Assembly: GCA_903925075.1 (NCBI GenBank)
Contig: CAIYDQ010000022.1
Span: forward strand, 1 to 53,315
Direction of reading: 5' to 3'
DNA length: 53,315 bases
From: an uncultured Geobacter sp.
GTDB taxonomy: Bacteria > Desulfobacterota > Desulfuromonadia > Geobacterales > Geobacteraceae
Position numbers and translations under genes: made by a program. The notes under the pieces are model-generated. The model had not been told where the DNA came from. It did not search any database and saw only the letters and a list, made by a program, of their open reading frames with translations. Every line of letters starts with the position of its first letter. Position 1 is the stretch's first letter. Below are positions 24,445 to 34,779 of this stretch, one piece after another.

Positions 24445-25434
24445 CTATTTCTTGCAGGCGTCCATCACGAAGCGCTCGAAGAGCGCGTCGGCCATCCCCC
24501 CGGACTTGAACGCCGTATCCAGCTCCAACATCCGCTCGAAAACGAGCTGCAACTGCCCGACCGGATAGTTGCGCGCCTGGTCCACCACCTTTTTCAGAAA
24601 ATAGGGATTGATCCCCGAGGCCTTGGCCAGCTCGGACGAAGGGACCTTGCGGTCCAGCATTTCCCGCACCTGCCAGAGCTGCCGGAAATGACGCGCCACC
24701 GCGCCCAGGATGCGCAGCGGCGCCTCGCCGTCGCGCAAAAGCGAGGTCAGCATGGCCAGCGACTTGCCGGCATCCTTGCACCCCAGGGCGTCGGTGAACT
24801 CGAAAACGTTCTCCACCTTGGTGTCGGAGACGATGGCCTTTACCTCTGCGACGCCGATCGTCTCCTTCTTGCCGCAGTAGGTGCAAAGCTTCTCGATCTG
24901 CGAGACCAGTTCCTGCAGGTTGTTTCCCACCAGGTAGGCGAGCAGTTCGGCTGCTGCACCGTCTATCTTCTTCCCGGCCGCCCGCACCTCGTCGCGCACG
25001 TAGGGGCCGAGTTGGTTCTCATAGGGGCGCTTGAACTCGACCAGTTCGCCGCGCTTTTTGAACTCGGCGAAGAACTTCTTGCGGCCGTCGATCTTTTCCG
25101 CCTGCAGCACCAGACAGGTCCCGGGCGAGGGGTCCTGCAGATAGGAAAGCAGCACCTCCATGGCGCCGGCCGACAGCTCTCCCCCCTTCTTCACCAGGAC
25201 GACCCGGCGCTCGGCGAACATCGGCAGGGTCTGGGCGGCGCCGAACACCTCCTCACCCTTGCACTCGTTGCCGTAGAAGACGTTCAGGTTGAAGTCGCGA
25301 AAACCCGGGTCCACGGCGCGCTCCAGTAGCCGTTTAACCGCGCGTTCCACCAGATACGGCTCGTCGCCGTACAAAAGGTAAAGGGGAGCGAGCTCCCCCC
25401 TTTCCACCGCCCTATTGAACTCCTCCGGCTTCAT
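24445..25434 (-). CDS. holA: DNA polymerase III subunit delta
   Basis: A 329-aa clamp-loader subunit that opens the beta clamp. Starts MKPEEFNRAVERGELAPLYLLYGDEPYLVERAVKRL, the family opening, with the degenerate AAA+ fold (no Walker A), a middle domain with YLVGNNLQELVSQIEKL, and the C-terminal collar helix domain ending DALFERFVMDACKK. Normal length. Last gene of leuS-lptE-holA, a gene order also found in gammaproteobacteria, and convergent with rpsT. Confidence 0.95.
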   Translation of the reverse strand: MKPEEFNRAVERGELAPLYLLYGDEPYLVERAVKRLLERAVDPGFRDFNLNVFYGNECKGEEVFGAAQTLPMFAERRVVLVKKGGELSAGAMEVLLSYLQDPSPGTCLVLQAEKIDGRKKFFAEFKKRGELVEFKRPYENQLGPYVRDEVRAAGKKIDGAAAELLAYLVGNNLQELVSQIEKLCTYCGKKETIGVAEVKAIVSDTKVENVFEFTDALGCKDAGKSLAMLTSLLRDGEAPLRILGAVARHFRQLWQVREMLDRKVPSSELAKASGINPYFLKKVVDQARNYPVGQLQLVFERMLELDTAFKSGGMADALFERFVMDACKK

Positions 25435-25452
25435 CGATTCTCCCTTGCCTTG

Positions 25453-25989
25453 CTAGAAACGCTCGCCGATCTTTCGCCAGATCTCTTGGGAGAGCCTGCG
25501 GCAAGCCTTGGCGATGGCAGCCTGCTCGGAATTTTGCTGCAGGGCGATGTTCGGGTTCACCGGAAAGGCCTGCTCTTCGGTGAGATCCCCCTTCCAGAGC
25601 ACCTTCCGGGTCTGGCGCTCCAGCAGGGTCGCCTGCACGGCGAGCACGCTCTTGTACTCCCTGATGGTGTCGAGCTTGGTGTAGGAAATGGGGACCAGGG
25701 TGTAGGAGAGGACGGTGCCGGTCAGCTCCAATTGGGCCTGGTCGTCCGGCAGCACCTTCCCTCCGCTACGCAGGGCCAACTCGTCCACCAGATTGCGGGC
25801 CAACAGCTCCGACACGCCGGGGCGATAGCTCTGGTTGACGAACATGACGACGTTAACCCCATTGGCCTCGTCCAGCGGCCCGCGCTTGGCCAGCGGTCGA
25901 TAGCCGCAACCGCCGATCAGCAACGTCAGCGCGAGCAGCGCCAGCGCCAACAATGAGGTTTTCACCTGGAGGCCCTTTTTCAAAATCAC
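25453..25989 (-). CDS. lptE: LPS assembly lipoprotein LptE
   Basis: A 178-aa outer-membrane lipoprotein with signal/lipobox LLALALLALTLLIGGC and the post-lipobox GYRPLAKRG typical of LptE. It plugs the LptD barrel and delivers LPS to the outer leaflet. The sequence after the box is poorly conserved in general, so the assignment rests on the lipobox, length, NVVMFVNQSYRPGVSELLARNLVDEL (the conserved strand-helix unit) and the place between leuS and holA. An alternative start a few codons in is possible (MKTSLL is not encoded; VKTSLL with GTG is). Confidence 0.9.
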   Translation of the reverse strand: MILKKGLQVKTSLLALALLALTLLIGGCGYRPLAKRGPLDEANGVNVVMFVNQSYRPGVSELLARNLVDELALRSGGKVLPDDQAQLELTGTVLSYTLVPISYTKLDTIREYKSVLAVQATLLERQTRKVLWKGDLTEEQAFPVNPNIALQQNSEQAAIAKACRRLSQEIWRKIGERF

Positions 25990-26010
25990 CTGTCGATACT
26001 CCCCTGAATC

Positions 26011-28488
26011 TTAGCCAACAACGATATTGACCAACTTGCCGGCGACGTAGACCACTTTCTTGACGCTCTTTCCTTCCAGAAACTGCTGCACTTTCTCGTC
26101 GGCCAGCGCCTGGGCCTTCACGGTCTCTTCCTGGACGTCGGGCGCCACCAACAGCTTGCTTCTCAGCTTGCCGTTAACCTGGATCACTACGGTCAGTTCC
26201 TCGTCAAGGGTGGCCTCGGCGTCGTAACCGGGCCAGCCGGCCTCTTCCAGTATCCCCTGGTAACCAAGCTCGGCCCACAGCTCGCCCGCGAAGTGCGGCA
26301 CGAAGGGGGCCAAAAGCCGCACGACGGACTCCACCGCCTCGCGCACCACGGCCACGTTTTCCGGAGCGCCCTTGCCGCCGAACGCCTGCAGTGCGTTGAC
26401 CAGCTCCATGACCGCGGCGATGGCGGTGTTGAAATGGAAGCGGTCCTCGATGTCCTCGGTCACCTTCTTGATGGTCTTGTGCACCGCGCGCCTGAGGCTC
26501 TTCCCCTCGGCGCTGAGCTTGGCCGGATCGGGCGCGCCCGCCCCCTCGATGTAGGGGAGCGCTTCGTAGACCAGCCGCCAGACGCGGTTCAGGAAGCGGT
26601 AGCTGCCGTCGACCCCCTGGTCGCTCCAGTCGAGATCCTTCTCGGGAGGGGCCGCGAACAGCGAGAAGAGCCGCGCCGTGTCCGCGCCGTAACGATCGAT
26701 CAGCCCGTTGGGATCGACCACGTTCCCCTTGGACTTGCTCATCTTGGAGCCGTCCTTGATCACCATCCCCTGGGTCAAGAGGTTGGAGAAAGGCTCGTTT
26801 ATGTCGCAATAGCCCAGATCGCGCAGCACCTTGGTGAAGAAGCGGGCGTACAAAAGGTGCATGACCGCGTGCTCGATCCCCCCTATGTACTGGTCCACCG
26901 GCATCCAGGCCTCGACCTTCTCCCGGTCGAGCGGGCCGGACTCGAACTTGGGCGAGCAGTAACGCAGGAAATACCAGGAGGACTGCACGAAGGTGTCCAT
27001 GGTGTCGGTTTCGCGGCTGGCGGCCTCGCCGCACTGCGGGCAGGTGCAGTTGACGAAGCTCTCCACCTTGGCCAGCGGGTTGCCCCCCTCGCCGGTGAAG
27101 GCGGCGTCCATGGGGAGCACCACCGGCAGGTCCTGCACGGGCACGGCGACCACGCCGCACAGGTCGCAGTTGATCACCGGAATCGGGTTGCCCCAGTAGC
27201 GCTGACGGGAGATCCCCCAGTCGCGCAGCCGGAAGTTGATCGTCTTCTTGCCGATCCCCTCGCCCTCCAGGAAATCGGCGATCGCCTCCTTGGCGTCGGT
27301 GTTGGCCATGCCGTCGAAGCGGCCGGAGTTGACCATGGTCCCCTCGCCGGTAAAGGCCTCGCTCATGGCGGCGGGCTCCAGGCGCTCCCCTTCGGGCGCG
27401 ATCACCAGCGTCATGGGGAGGTCGTACTTGCGCGCGAACTCGAAGTCGCGCTGGTCGTGGGTCGGCACCGCCATGACCGCGCCGGTGCCGTAGTCCATCA
27501 GCACGAAGTTGGCCAGGAAGATCGGCATCTTGACGTTGGTCAGGGGGTTGACGCAGTAGGCACCGGTGAAGACCCCCTCTTTCTCCAGGTCCTCGGCGGA
27601 GCGCTTGATGCGGTCGGTCCTCTTCACCTTTTCGATGAAGGCCTCGACCTGCGGACGCTGCTCGGGGGTGGCGAGTTGCAGGGCCAGCGGGTGTTCGGCG
27701 GCCAGGGACATGAAGGTGGCGCCGAACAGGGTGTCCTGCCTGGTGGTGAAGACCCGGATCTTGGCGAGCCCCCCCTCCAGCGGAAAGTCGATCTCGCAGC
27801 CGACCGAGCGCCCGATCCAGTTGCGCTGCATGGTCAGCACCCGCTCCGGCCAGCCGTCGGAGAGCTTATAGGTGTCGTCCAGCAGCTCCTGGGCGTAGTT
27901 GGTGATCTTGAAGGACCACTGCTCCAGCTCTTTTTGCGCCACCTGGCTGTCGCAGCGCCAGCAGCAGCCGTCCTCCACCTGCTCGTTGGCGAGCACCGTC
28001 TCGCACTTGGGGCACCAGTTCACCGCCGAGACCTTCTTGTAGGCGAGCCCCTTTTGGTACATCTCCAGGAAGATCCTCTGCTCCCACTTGTAGTAGTCCA
28101 GGTCGCAGGTGGCGAGTTCCCGCTCCCAGTCGTAGGAAAGACCCAGCCTCTTCAGCTGGCCGCGCATGTAGGCGATGTTCTCGTAGGTCCATTTGGCCGG
28201 ATGGCTGTTGTTCTGAATGGCGGCGTTCTCGGCGGGCATGCCGAAGGCGTCCCAGCCCATCGGGTGCAGCACGTTGTACCCCTGCATCCTCTTGAAGCGG
28301 GCGATCACGTCGCCGATCGAGTAGTTGCGGACGTGCCCCATGTGGATCCTGCCCGACGGGTAGGGGAACATCTCCAAGAGGTAATATTTTTTCCGCTCCG
28401 CGCTCTCCACAGCCTTGAAACTGGCGTTTTCCGCCCACAACCGCTGCCACTTATCCTCAACACCCTTGGGGTTGTACCTCTCTTCCAT
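26011..28488 (-). CDS. leuS: Leucine--tRNA ligase
   Basis: An 825-aa class Ia synthetase; ATG at 28488 behind GGAGGATTCGC is the start (an upstream extension to 28515 is not needed). HIGH-type motif [16 protein letters not shown], zinc-binding [24 protein letters not shown]1 editing domain with [15 protein letters not shown] and [19 protein letters not shown], tRNA-synthetase core WYFLRYCSP, and [11 protein letters not shown] as the KMSKS loop. C-terminal anticodon and leucyl-specific domains complete. Head of the leuS-lptE-holA unit, 32 bp after the last gene of the chemosensory operon. Confidence 0.98.
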   Translation of the reverse strand: MEERYNPKGVEDKWQRLWAENASFKAVESAERKKYYLLEMFPYPSGRIHMGHVRNYSIGDVIARFKRMQGYNVLHPMGWDAFGMPAENAAIQNNSHPAKWTYENIAYMRGQLKRLGLSYDWERELATCDLDYYKWEQRIFLEMYQKGLAYKKVSAVNWCPKCETVLANEQVEDGCCWRCDSQVAQKELEQWSFKITNYAQELLDDTYKLSDGWPERVLTMQRNWIGRSVGCEIDFPLEGGLAKIRVFTTRQDTLFGATFMSLAAEHPLALQLATPEQRPQVEAFIEKVKRTDRIKRSAEDLEKEGVFTGAYCVNPLTNVKMPIFLANFVLMDYGTGAVMAVPTHDQRDFEFARKYDLPMTLVIAPEGERLEPAAMSEAFTGEGTMVNSGRFDGMANTDAKEAIADFLEGEGIGKKTINFRLRDWGISRQRYWGNPIPVINCDLCGVVAVPVQDLPVVLPMDAAFTGEGGNPLAKVESFVNCTCPQCGEAASRETDTMDTFVQSSWYFLRYCSPKFESGPLDREKVEAWMPVDQYIGGIEHAVMHLLYARFFTKVLRDLGYCDINEPFSNLLTQGMVIKDGSKMSKSKGNVVDPNGLIDRYGADTARLFSLFAAPPEKDLDWSDQGVDGSYRFLNRVWRLVYEALPYIEGAGAPDPAKLSAEGKSLRRAVHKTIKKVTEDIEDRFHFNTAIAAVMELVNALQAFGGKGAPENVAVVREAVESVVRLLAPFVPHFAGELWAELGYQGILEEAGWPGYDAEATLDEELTVVIQVNGKLRSKLLVAPDVQEETVKAQALADEKVQQFLEGKSVKKVVYVAGKLVNIVVG

Positions 28489-28520
28489 GCGAATCCTCCG
28501 TAAAAAAATTATCAAAGCGC

Positions 28521-28895
28521 TTAGATCTTCAGCAGGCTCCTGGCCACGTCGAGGATCTTTGTGGGCTGAATCGGTTTGGTGATGTAGTCGTCGGCTCCCA
28601 GCGCCAGCGCCCGCTCCCGATCCTCCTGCGCCCCCTCGGTGGTGATCACGACGATGGGGATCGTCTTGTAGTTGCTGTCGTTTCGCACCAGGCTCACCAG
28701 CTTCAAGCCGTCCATGATCGGCATGTTGATGTCGGTGAAGATCAGGTCGAAACGCTCGGCGGAGAGCTTTTTCAGCCCGTCTACCCCGTCGCTCGCCTCC
28801 ACGATCCTGACCCCCTTGATCCTCTTCAGGGCGAAGGCGATCAACTGCCTCATGGTGGGCGAGTCCTCGATTATCAGTATGTTGTGATCCGGCAT
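28521..28895 (-). CDS. Single-domain CheY-like response regulator
   Basis: A 124-aa receiver with the acid pocket [11 protein letters not shown], phospho-acceptor Asp in [11 protein letters not shown], the switch Thr in VVITTEGA and the Lys of YITKPIQP. No output domain. Last gene of the chemosensory operon, 26 bp after the GAF protein. Closely similar in layout to the receiver at 39403 near the operon's other end; one of them is the probable CheY-type output of CheA. Confidence 0.93.
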   Translation of the reverse strand: MPDHNILIIEDSPTMRQLIAFALKRIKGVRIVEASDGVDGLKKLSAERFDLIFTDINMPIMDGLKLVSLVRNDSNYKTIPIVVITTEGAQEDRERALALGADDYITKPIQPTKILDVARSLLKI

Positions 28896-28921
28896 CAGCA
28901 GCCTGTCCCCCTCAAAGCCGA

Positions 28922-29734
28922 TTATTTCGTCAAGAGATCTATGAACCCCTGGATGGTCGAGAGCTTGCGCTCGGAGTCGCTGTACAGCCGGGAGCTGAAG
29001 ATGGCCGTAGCGGCGTGGCCGGCCAAAAGCGTGAAGAGTTCATAGTCCACCGGGGCGAACTTCTTTTTCTGCATCAGCAGCTTGTAGATGGCGAGCACGC
29101 CGATCACGTGCTCCTTGATCTTGAGCGGTATGCAGACCATGGGGCTCTCGAAATCGCGCTGATAGCGGAGCACGTCCTCGGCGAAATGGCTCTCCCCGGA
29201 GCTGGCCACCCGCCCGATCACCCCCTGGCCGAGTGCCACGTGCGGTATCTGCTCGCGCTCCACCCCTTCGGTCGCCACCGCCTGCAGTTCCGCGCTCTTC
29301 TCGTCCAGAAGCATGATGGCGAATTCTTCGGCGCCGATCAGGTTGATGATGATCTCGGTGATGATCTGCAGCACCTCTTTGAAGTCGAGGGTGGAATGCA
29401 GTTGATAGCTGGCGATGTAGAGGTTGGCGAGGTTGCTGTTCTCCTCCTCGATCTCCACGTAGCGCACGGCGAAGTCCTCGTTTTCCTCCTCAATCCGCCG
29501 GATCCGGCCCAGAATCTCCTGCTTTTCCAGCTCCAGTTCCGAGATCCGCTCGTTCAACCGCTTCACCACCGAGTCCACCGAATCCGGTCCGCCGGAGAGG
29601 CCGGCGTTCTCCAGTTCCAGCAAACGGAAGCGCAGCCGCTCGTTCTCCTTCAGGAGATCCTGAGTGAACTCGGCCCCCTTTTTGAAAACCTGCAGGAACT
29701 CTTCGCCCCGGTTGCGTTCGTCATCCTTTTGCAT
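28922..29734 (-). CDS. Coiled-coil GAF domain protein
   Basis: A 270-aa soluble protein. Residues about 20-105 form a long coiled coil (LLKENERLRFRLLELEN, VVKRLNERISELELEKQEILGRI), followed by a GAF domain from about 110 to 250 (LHSTLDFKEVLQIITEIIINLIGAEEFAIMLLDE, QIPHVALGQGVIGRVASSGE, PMVCIPLKIKEHVIGVLAI). A short C-terminal tail ends the protein with no kinase or cyclase output. It could be a signal sensor or scaffold in the chemosensory pathway. RBS AAGGGG. Confidence 0.85.
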   Translation of the reverse strand: MQKDDERNRGEEFLQVFKKGAEFTQDLLKENERLRFRLLELENAGLSGGPDSVDSVVKRLNERISELELEKQEILGRIRRIEEENEDFAVRYVEIEEENSNLANLYIASYQLHSTLDFKEVLQIITEIIINLIGAEEFAIMLLDEKSAELQAVATEGVEREQIPHVALGQGVIGRVASSGESHFAEDVLRYQRDFESPMVCIPLKIKEHVIGVLAIYKLLMQKKKFAPVDYELFTLLAGHAATAIFSSRLYSDSERKLSTIQGFIDLLTK

Positions 29735-29771
29735 GCAGACCCCTTAACGGCCCTGACGGCCTTAAATGCCG

Positions 29772-29840
29772 TTCTACGTTCTACGTTCTCGGGGGAGGGG
29801 GAAGCTTGGCCCTTAGCCTTGCGCCCTTAGCCCTTAGCCC
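29772..29840. repeat. Period-7 tandem repeats (TTCTACG and CCCTTAG)
   Basis: TTCTACG occurs twice in tandem at 29772-29785 followed by TTCT, and CCCTTAG occurs twice at 29824-29837 followed by CCC, with a further copy at 29810-29816. The second array runs over the cheB stop codon. The TTCTACG unit and its flank (CCTTAAA, GCCG) recur at 36488-36508, so it is a dispersed heptamer repeat. Confidence 0.75.
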
Positions 29841-30919
29841 GCCTTTACCCCACAGCGATAGACGATCTCGCGCACCATCTGCTCCAGCGGCACCACCCGG
29901 TCCACCGCCCCGGTGGCTATCGCCTCGCGCGGCATGCCGAAGACCACGGCCGACTCCTCGGCCTCGGCGATCACCTGGGCGCCCTGCTGCTTGGCCTCGC
30001 GCACCCCGGCGGCTCCGTCGTTGCCCATGCCGGTCAGCACCACCGCCAGCATGCGGCTCTTGTAGATCTCGGCGCAGGAGGCGAAGAGCGCATCCACCGA
30101 GGGGACGTAGCGGTCGTCTCGCCTGGGCGGCATCACCCGCGCCACCACCTGATCGCCGGCGTCGACCAGCACCAGGTTCCTGCCGCCGGGCGCCAAGAGG
30201 GCCCGGCCGGGAAGCACCCGGTCGCCGTCCTTGGCCTCCTTCACCTCGAAACCGGTGCTGCGGTTGAGCCGCTCGGCAAAGGTGGTGGTGAAGCCGGCCG
30301 GCATGTGCTGGGCGATCACGATGGCGAAGGGGAGCGGCTCCTTCCAGGCGGCGAACATCCGCTGCAGCGCGGGAGGTCCGCCGGTCGAGGAGCCGATGGC
30401 GACCAGATCGATGCTCCCCTCGCCCACCCCCCTGAGCGCGGGAAGCGCCAGCTCGGAGGGTGCCTGCTCGTGGGGCGCCTGCTCCCCGCCCGCCCGCTGC
30501 CGGCTTTTCTGCACCTTGGCCATGTTCAACTTGAACAGCGCCTGCACCTTCTCGTGCAGGTCCTGCTGGATCTGCAAAAGCTCCTCGGAAATGACGCTGG
30601 TCGGCTTGGCGATGAACTCCACCGCCCCCAGCTCCAGGGCCTTGAACACCTTCTCGTCGCCGCGCGTGGAGCTGATCACGATCACCGGGACGGGGCTGCT
30701 CGCCATCAGGATGCGCAGCATGGTGAAGCCGTCCATGCGGGGCATCTCCAGGTCGAGCGTGACCAGGTCCGGGGTCAGGTCGATCACGCGGCGGATCCCC
30801 TCTTCGCCGTTGGTCGCGTACCCCACCACCTCCACGCCGGGAATCTCCTCCAGCATGCGGGTGATGGCCCGTCGATTGTAGGCCGAATCGTCGACCACTA
30901 CTACCCGTATCTTTTTCAC
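29834..30919 (-). CDS. cheB: Chemotaxis protein-glutamate methylesterase CheB
   Basis: A 361-aa two-domain protein. Receiver at 1-125 with [14 protein letters not shown] and phospho-acceptor D56 in [15 protein letters not shown] linker of about 45 aa rich in Gln/Ala/Glu precedes the methylesterase, with the catalytic triad in [13 protein letters not shown] (Ser), [17 protein letters not shown] (His) and [12 protein letters not shown] (Asp). It removes methyl groups from receptor glutamates when phosphorylated by CheA. Overlaps cheR by 4 bp. Confidence 0.96.
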   Translation of the reverse strand: MKKIRVVVVDDSAYNRRAITRMLEEIPGVEVVGYATNGEEGIRRVIDLTPDLVTLDLEMPRMDGFTMLRILMASSPVPVIVISSTRGDEKVFKALELGAVEFIAKPTSVISEELLQIQQDLHEKVQALFKLNMAKVQKSRQRAGGEQAPHEQAPSELALPALRGVGEGSIDLVAIGSSTGGPPALQRMFAAWKEPLPFAIVIAQHMPAGFTTTFAERLNRSTGFEVKEAKDGDRVLPGRALLAPGGRNLVLVDAGDQVVARVMPPRRDDRYVPSVDALFASCAEIYKSRMLAVVLTGMGNDGAAGVREAKQQGAQVIAEAEESAVVFGMPREAIATGAVDRVVPLEQMVREIVYRCGVKAG

Positions 30920-31785
30920 TTGGCCACCCCGCCGGTCGGGACAGCCGACTTCTGGTAGACCATGTCGCTCTTCAGGTGCCTGAGGGCGAAGGCGGTGGAT
31001 ACGTTCATGAGCGACTCGGAGTGCCCGAGCAGCAGGTAGCCGGCCGGCCGCAGCGTGTTGTAGAAGGATTCGATCACCTTCTTCTTGGAACCCTGGTCGA
31101 AGTAGATGATCACGTTGCGGCAGAAAATGACGTCCATCTTCCCCAAAAGCGCCAGCCGATTGGCGTCGAACAGGTTCATCTGGCTGATGGTCACCAACTC
31201 GCGCACCTCGTCGCAGATCCGGTACCCCCCGGGCGCCTCGGTGAAGAAACGCTCCAGATAGCGCTGGTCGGTGGAGCGGAAGGAGGACTTGCCGTAGATC
31301 CCCTTGCGGGCGACCTGCACCACGCGGTGGCTGATGTCCGAGCCGACGATCTCAATGCGCCAGCCGGGGAAGCAGTTCTTCTCCAGCATGAGCATGGCGA
31401 TGGTGTAGGGCTCCTCGCCGGTGGAGCACCCCGCGCTCCAGATCCTGAGCGTACGATCCTTCTGTTTCAGGCTCTTCAGCTCCGGCAGGATCTCGTCGGT
31501 GAAGGCGTCGAGCTGGAACGACTCGCGGAAGAAGTAGGTCTCGTTGGTGGTGAGGATGTCCAGAATGTCCGAGATTTCCTCGTCCTTCTTGCGGTCGTAT
31601 TTGAGGAACTGGTAATAGTCCCTGAAGCCGGAGAGGCTGTGCAGGGCAAGCCGGGGCAAAAGGCGCCGGTCAAGGAGGTATTTGTTGTCCGAGTCGAAAA
31701 AAAGGCCGCAGTGGTTGTAGATCAGGTCTCTGATCAGGCGGAACTCCTCTTCGGACAGCTGTTGTTCGGGTTGGCTAAAGAGCAT
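30916..31785 (-). CDS. cheR: Chemotaxis protein methyltransferase CheR
   Basis: A 289-aa SAM-dependent enzyme that methylates receptor glutamates. N-terminal helical domain ([28 protein letters not shown]) and catalytic domain with [42 protein letters not shown] and [18 protein letters not shown], ending [10 protein letters not shown]. Coupled to the HEAT-repeat gene by a 1-bp stop-start overlap and to cheB by 4 bp. No receptor gene is present in the window, so its substrate is encoded elsewhere. Confidence 0.96.
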   Translation of the reverse strand: MLFSQPEQQLSEEEFRLIRDLIYNHCGLFFDSDNKYLLDRRLLPRLALHSLSGFRDYYQFLKYDRKKDEEISDILDILTTNETYFFRESFQLDAFTDEILPELKSLKQKDRTLRIWSAGCSTGEEPYTIAMLMLEKNCFPGWRIEIVGSDISHRVVQVARKGIYGKSSFRSTDQRYLERFFTEAPGGYRICDEVRELVTISQMNLFDANRLALLGKMDVIFCRNVIIYFDQGSKKKVIESFYNTLRPAGYLLLGHSESLMNVSTAFALRHLKSDMVYQKSAVPTGGVAK

Positions 31786-33794
31786 CAGTCAAGCCTGCCA
31801 ATCGCGGCGCCGATCTCGCCTTTTACCAGCGGATCCGTCTCGTTTGCCAGCGCCTCTTCCAAAAGCGGAAGGGCCCGGACTCCCAAAAGCTGCGCCACGG
31901 CCCGCACGAAGGCCCGCCGCACCGCCCAATGCGCGTGCCCGACCAACGCCTGGCGGCGCTCCTCGATCCAGTCGCCGCCGAATCCCGACAAAATGCCGAT
32001 GGCCGCCTCCACCACTTCCTCGTCGCCGTCGTCAAGGGCGGCCCTGACCGGGTCCAGCGCCCGGGGCCCGCCCACCGCGGCCACTGTGGAGAGCGCCGCG
32101 ATCAGCACCGGGCCGCGCGCGCCGGGGAGGAGCGCCGTCACGCAGGGAAGCGCCGAGGCTTCGCCCAAAAGGGCCAGCCCCTTCAAGGCGGCGGTCTGCA
32201 CCCACGGGTCCGGGTCGTTCAGGGCCAGAAGCAGCGGCTTCAGAGCCTCGCAGCCGCCGATCTCGGAGAGCGCCTGGGCGGCCGCCACCCGCACCTCCGG
32301 TTCCTCGTCGGAAAGCGCCATCGCCAGATAGCCGACGGCCTGCGGCAGCTTGACCCGCGCCAGCGAGGAAATCGCCGCGCGGCGCACCAGGGGGTCTTCG
32401 TCCTTGGCCAAGAGCGCCAGCCGCTCGCCGTCGCCAAGCTCGGCCAAAAGCAGCGCCGCGTCGCGCCTCTTGCCGGGGAGCGCCGAATGGATCAGCTCCG
32501 CGCAGAGCCCGGCAAGCTCCGCCAGGTCGGCGTCGCTGACCCGCTGCAGCGCCTCCAGGGCGGCCCCGCGCACCCGCGGCTGCGGATCGTCCAAAAGCTC
32601 CGCCAGCTGCCGCGATACCCCGCCGGGGGCGAGCCTTCCCAGCGAAGCGGCGCAGGAGGCGCGCAGCGCCGGATTGTCGTCGGTAAGCCCGGCAATAAGC
32701 AGGTCGATCCCCTGGCGGCAGCCGAGTTCTCCGAACAGATGGGCGATCAGGGCGCGCTCCGCGGAGGGGGCGGCCGGGAAATACTCCAAAAGTTCCGGCA
32801 AGGCGGCGGCGCCGATCCCCCGAAAGGCCTCCAGGCAGGCGCCGCTCAGCCGTTCCTCGCGCGCGACCGTGATCAGCGGCAAGGCGGCGCGCTCGTCGCC
32901 GACGATGCCGATCAACTGCACCAGCGCTTCCATCATGCCGGCGTCGACGGAGCCAAGCGAGGCGATCAGCCCGTCGGCGCCCGGGGTTCCTCTGAGTTTT
33001 TTCAGGGGGAGGTCCACCAGGCGCGCCTGTTCCTCCGCGCCCAAACGGCTCCTGACCCGCATCAGGGATACCGCCGCAGACTCCCGCGCCTTTTTGGCCC
33101 GATCCTGCACCCCTTGCAGCAACAGCGGCAGGGACTCGGCGCTCCCCAGCGCCCCCAGGCAATCGTAGACGGCGCGCCGCAGCAGGTTCTCCCGCAACAG
33201 CGGGGCCAGCGCGTCGAGCGGGACCGGAGCGCCGATCAACGCCAAAGCGTCCAGGGCGGTGAACTTCAACCAGACGTCCGTGCCATCCAGCACCTTCAAC
33301 AGCTGGGGCTGCGCGCTGACGTCGCCGAGCTTGCCGAGGTTCTCCGCCGCCGCCACCCGGACATTGGGGTCCGAGTCGTCCAGAGCCCGCACCAACAGCG
33401 GCAGGCAGGAGGGGCAGCCGATGCTTCCCAGGATGTCGATGGCGAACTTCCTCAGGTCCTGGTCCGGGTCGTCCAAGCTGGCGCACAGACGCTCCACGGC
33501 GTCCGTTCCCAGTCGCTCCAACGACTCCACCGCCGAGTTTCTCAGGCCGGCGTTGTCGGAGGAGCCCAAAAGTCCGATCAACTCCCCGACCGCCTGGTCG
33601 CCAATCGGCCGGGCCGCCACCAGGACGGCCACCGCCTCTTTTCTGACCCGCCAGCTGTCGTCGCCCATGGCGACGAACAGGAGCCGCATGCAATCGGCGA
33701 ACGGGCACTCGGCGAGGGCCACCACGGCAAGCCGCCGCGCTTCCTCGTCGGGCGATTGGAGTTGCGCTGAGATGTCTTGCAGATTCCTTGGCAG
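31785..33794 (-). CDS. HEAT-repeat scaffold protein, probable CTG start
   Basis: The ORF read from GTG 33725 gives 646 aa, but the same frame continues upstream to 33794 (LPRNLQDISAQLQSPDEEARRLAVVALAE), completing a first HEAT repeat. The only start-like codon there is CTG 33794 with AGGAGA six bases before, the site overlapping the stop of the preceding gene. That gives 669 aa. About 18-20 tandem HEAT/PBS-lyase-type repeats of about 30 aa (e.g. DPDQDLRKFAIDILGSIG, DSDPNVRVAAAENLGKLG). An alpha-solenoid for protein binding, probably a scaffold in the Che pathway. GTG 33725 remains the alternative start. Confidence 0.85.
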   Translation of the reverse strand: MPRNLQDISAQLQSPDEEARRLAVVALAECPFADCMRLLFVAMGDDSWRVRKEAVAVLVAARPIGDQAVGELIGLLGSSDNAGLRNSAVESLERLGTDAVERLCASLDDPDQDLRKFAIDILGSIGCPSCLPLLVRALDDSDPNVRVAAAENLGKLGDVSAQPQLLKVLDGTDVWLKFTALDALALIGAPVPLDALAPLLRENLLRRAVYDCLGALGSAESLPLLLQGVQDRAKKARESAAVSLMRVRSRLGAEEQARLVDLPLKKLRGTPGADGLIASLGSVDAGMMEALVQLIGIVGDERAALPLITVAREERLSGACLEAFRGIGAAALPELLEYFPAAPSAERALIAHLFGELGCRQGIDLLIAGLTDDNPALRASCAASLGRLAPGGVSRQLAELLDDPQPRVRGAALEALQRVSDADLAELAGLCAELIHSALPGKRRDAALLLAELGDGERLALLAKDEDPLVRRAAISSLARVKLPQAVGYLAMALSDEEPEVRVAAAQALSEIGGCEALKPLLLALNDPDPWVQTAALKGLALLGEASALPCVTALLPGARGPVLIAALSTVAAVGGPRALDPVRAALDDGDEEVVEAAIGILSGFGGDWIEERRQALVGHAHWAVRRAFVRAVAQLLGVRALPLLEEALANETDPLVKGEIGAAIGRLD

Positions 33795-33804
33795 TTGTTC
33801 TCTC

Positions 33805-34779
33805 CTAGCCGCGCAGTTCCGCGCGTTTTTTTGTGATCAGTTGCTCGAAGGCTTCGGCCAGAAAGGAGCTGTCCGCCAACAGCTGCGGGGGGACTCTTTG
33901 GCTGTAAAGAAGCTCCCCCTCCCGGATATCTTCGGCCAAGAGGCGGTAGAAGTTGCCGTCGCGCACGCCCTGCTCCACCTTCTGCTGGTTGTAGAGCGCT
34001 ATGTCCGAAACGATGATGCGCGCCAGGCGCCGGGCCTTGGCGTGCGCCTCGCCGAGTTCGGCCGACTCCCGCTCGCCTGCGCCCGCCTCCCGGGGGGCGG
34101 CGTCCAGCGCCCCGGCCGCATCCGGGGAGGCCGCATCCAGTGAGGCCGCGCCGGGGGAAGTCTCGGCGGGGGGTTGCGCGCAGCAGGTCTCGCTCACCTC
34201 GAAGCCCCGGAGCCGGCAACGGGTTTCCACCTGGGCCGCCAGCTCGTCCGGGCTGAACCTCTTCAACTGCGGTTGGCTGCCGACCAGCCGGTAGATCATC
34301 GGCGCCAGCGAATCCGGGATGTGGTGCTTTTCAATATAGTCGTCGGCGCCGTACAGCGAGACCGGCGACCTCTTGTAGCGGGTCTTGTCGTACACCGAGG
34401 CGATCAGGACGATCTTCACCCCGGAGAGCTCGGCGTTTTGCCGCACCCGGTCGCACACCTCGAAGCCCAGCATGACCGGGAGCGCCACGTCCAAAAGCAG
34501 CAGCTCGGGCCGGACCCTCTCCACCGTTTCCAGGGCGCTCAGGCCGTCGTTGCAGACGAAGATCTCGAAGGGCTCGCCGGCCAGCACCTGCCGCACCGAC
34601 TCGCAAAAGGGGACGCTCTCGTTGGCGATCACCACCTTCAGCCGGGGCTTTCGCCCCTCGCCTTTCGGGACCAGGCGGAAGACGGCCCGGCAGTTGGAGC
34701 AGCGCACCTTCTGGCCGGCTTCGGCGCCGCCGGGGTCCAAGGCGAAACGCAGCTTGCAGTTCGGGCAAACGATCAGCAC
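33805..34779 (-). CDS. Response regulator with N-terminal zinc ribbon
   Basis: A 324-aa protein. Residues 1-40 are an MJ0042-type zinc ribbon (VCPNCKLRFALDPGG, VRCSNCRAVFRLVP) followed by a receiver domain from about 48 to 170 with an Asp in LLLLDVALPVMLGF and K in the YIEKHHIP loop. After an Ala/Glu/Ser-rich linker comes a roughly 95-aa helical domain (AHAKARRLARIIVSDIALYNQQKVEQGVRDGNFYRLLAEDI) ending in an acidic/Arg-rich tail. The output is not a known DNA-binding domain. It overlaps the CheW gene by 7 bp. Confidence 0.85.
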   Translation of the reverse strand: MLIVCPNCKLRFALDPGGAEAGQKVRCSNCRAVFRLVPKGEGRKPRLKVVIANESVPFCESVRQVLAGEPFEIFVCNDGLSALETVERVRPELLLLDVALPVMLGFEVCDRVRQNAELSGVKIVLIASVYDKTRYKRSPVSLYGADDYIEKHHIPDSLAPMIYRLVGSQPQLKRFSPDELAAQVETRCRLRGFEVSETCCAQPPAETSPGAASLDAASPDAAGALDAAPREAGAGERESAELGEAHAKARRLARIIVSDIALYNQQKVEQGVRDGNFYRLLAEDIREGELLYSQRVPPQLLADSSFLAEAFEQLITKKRAELRG

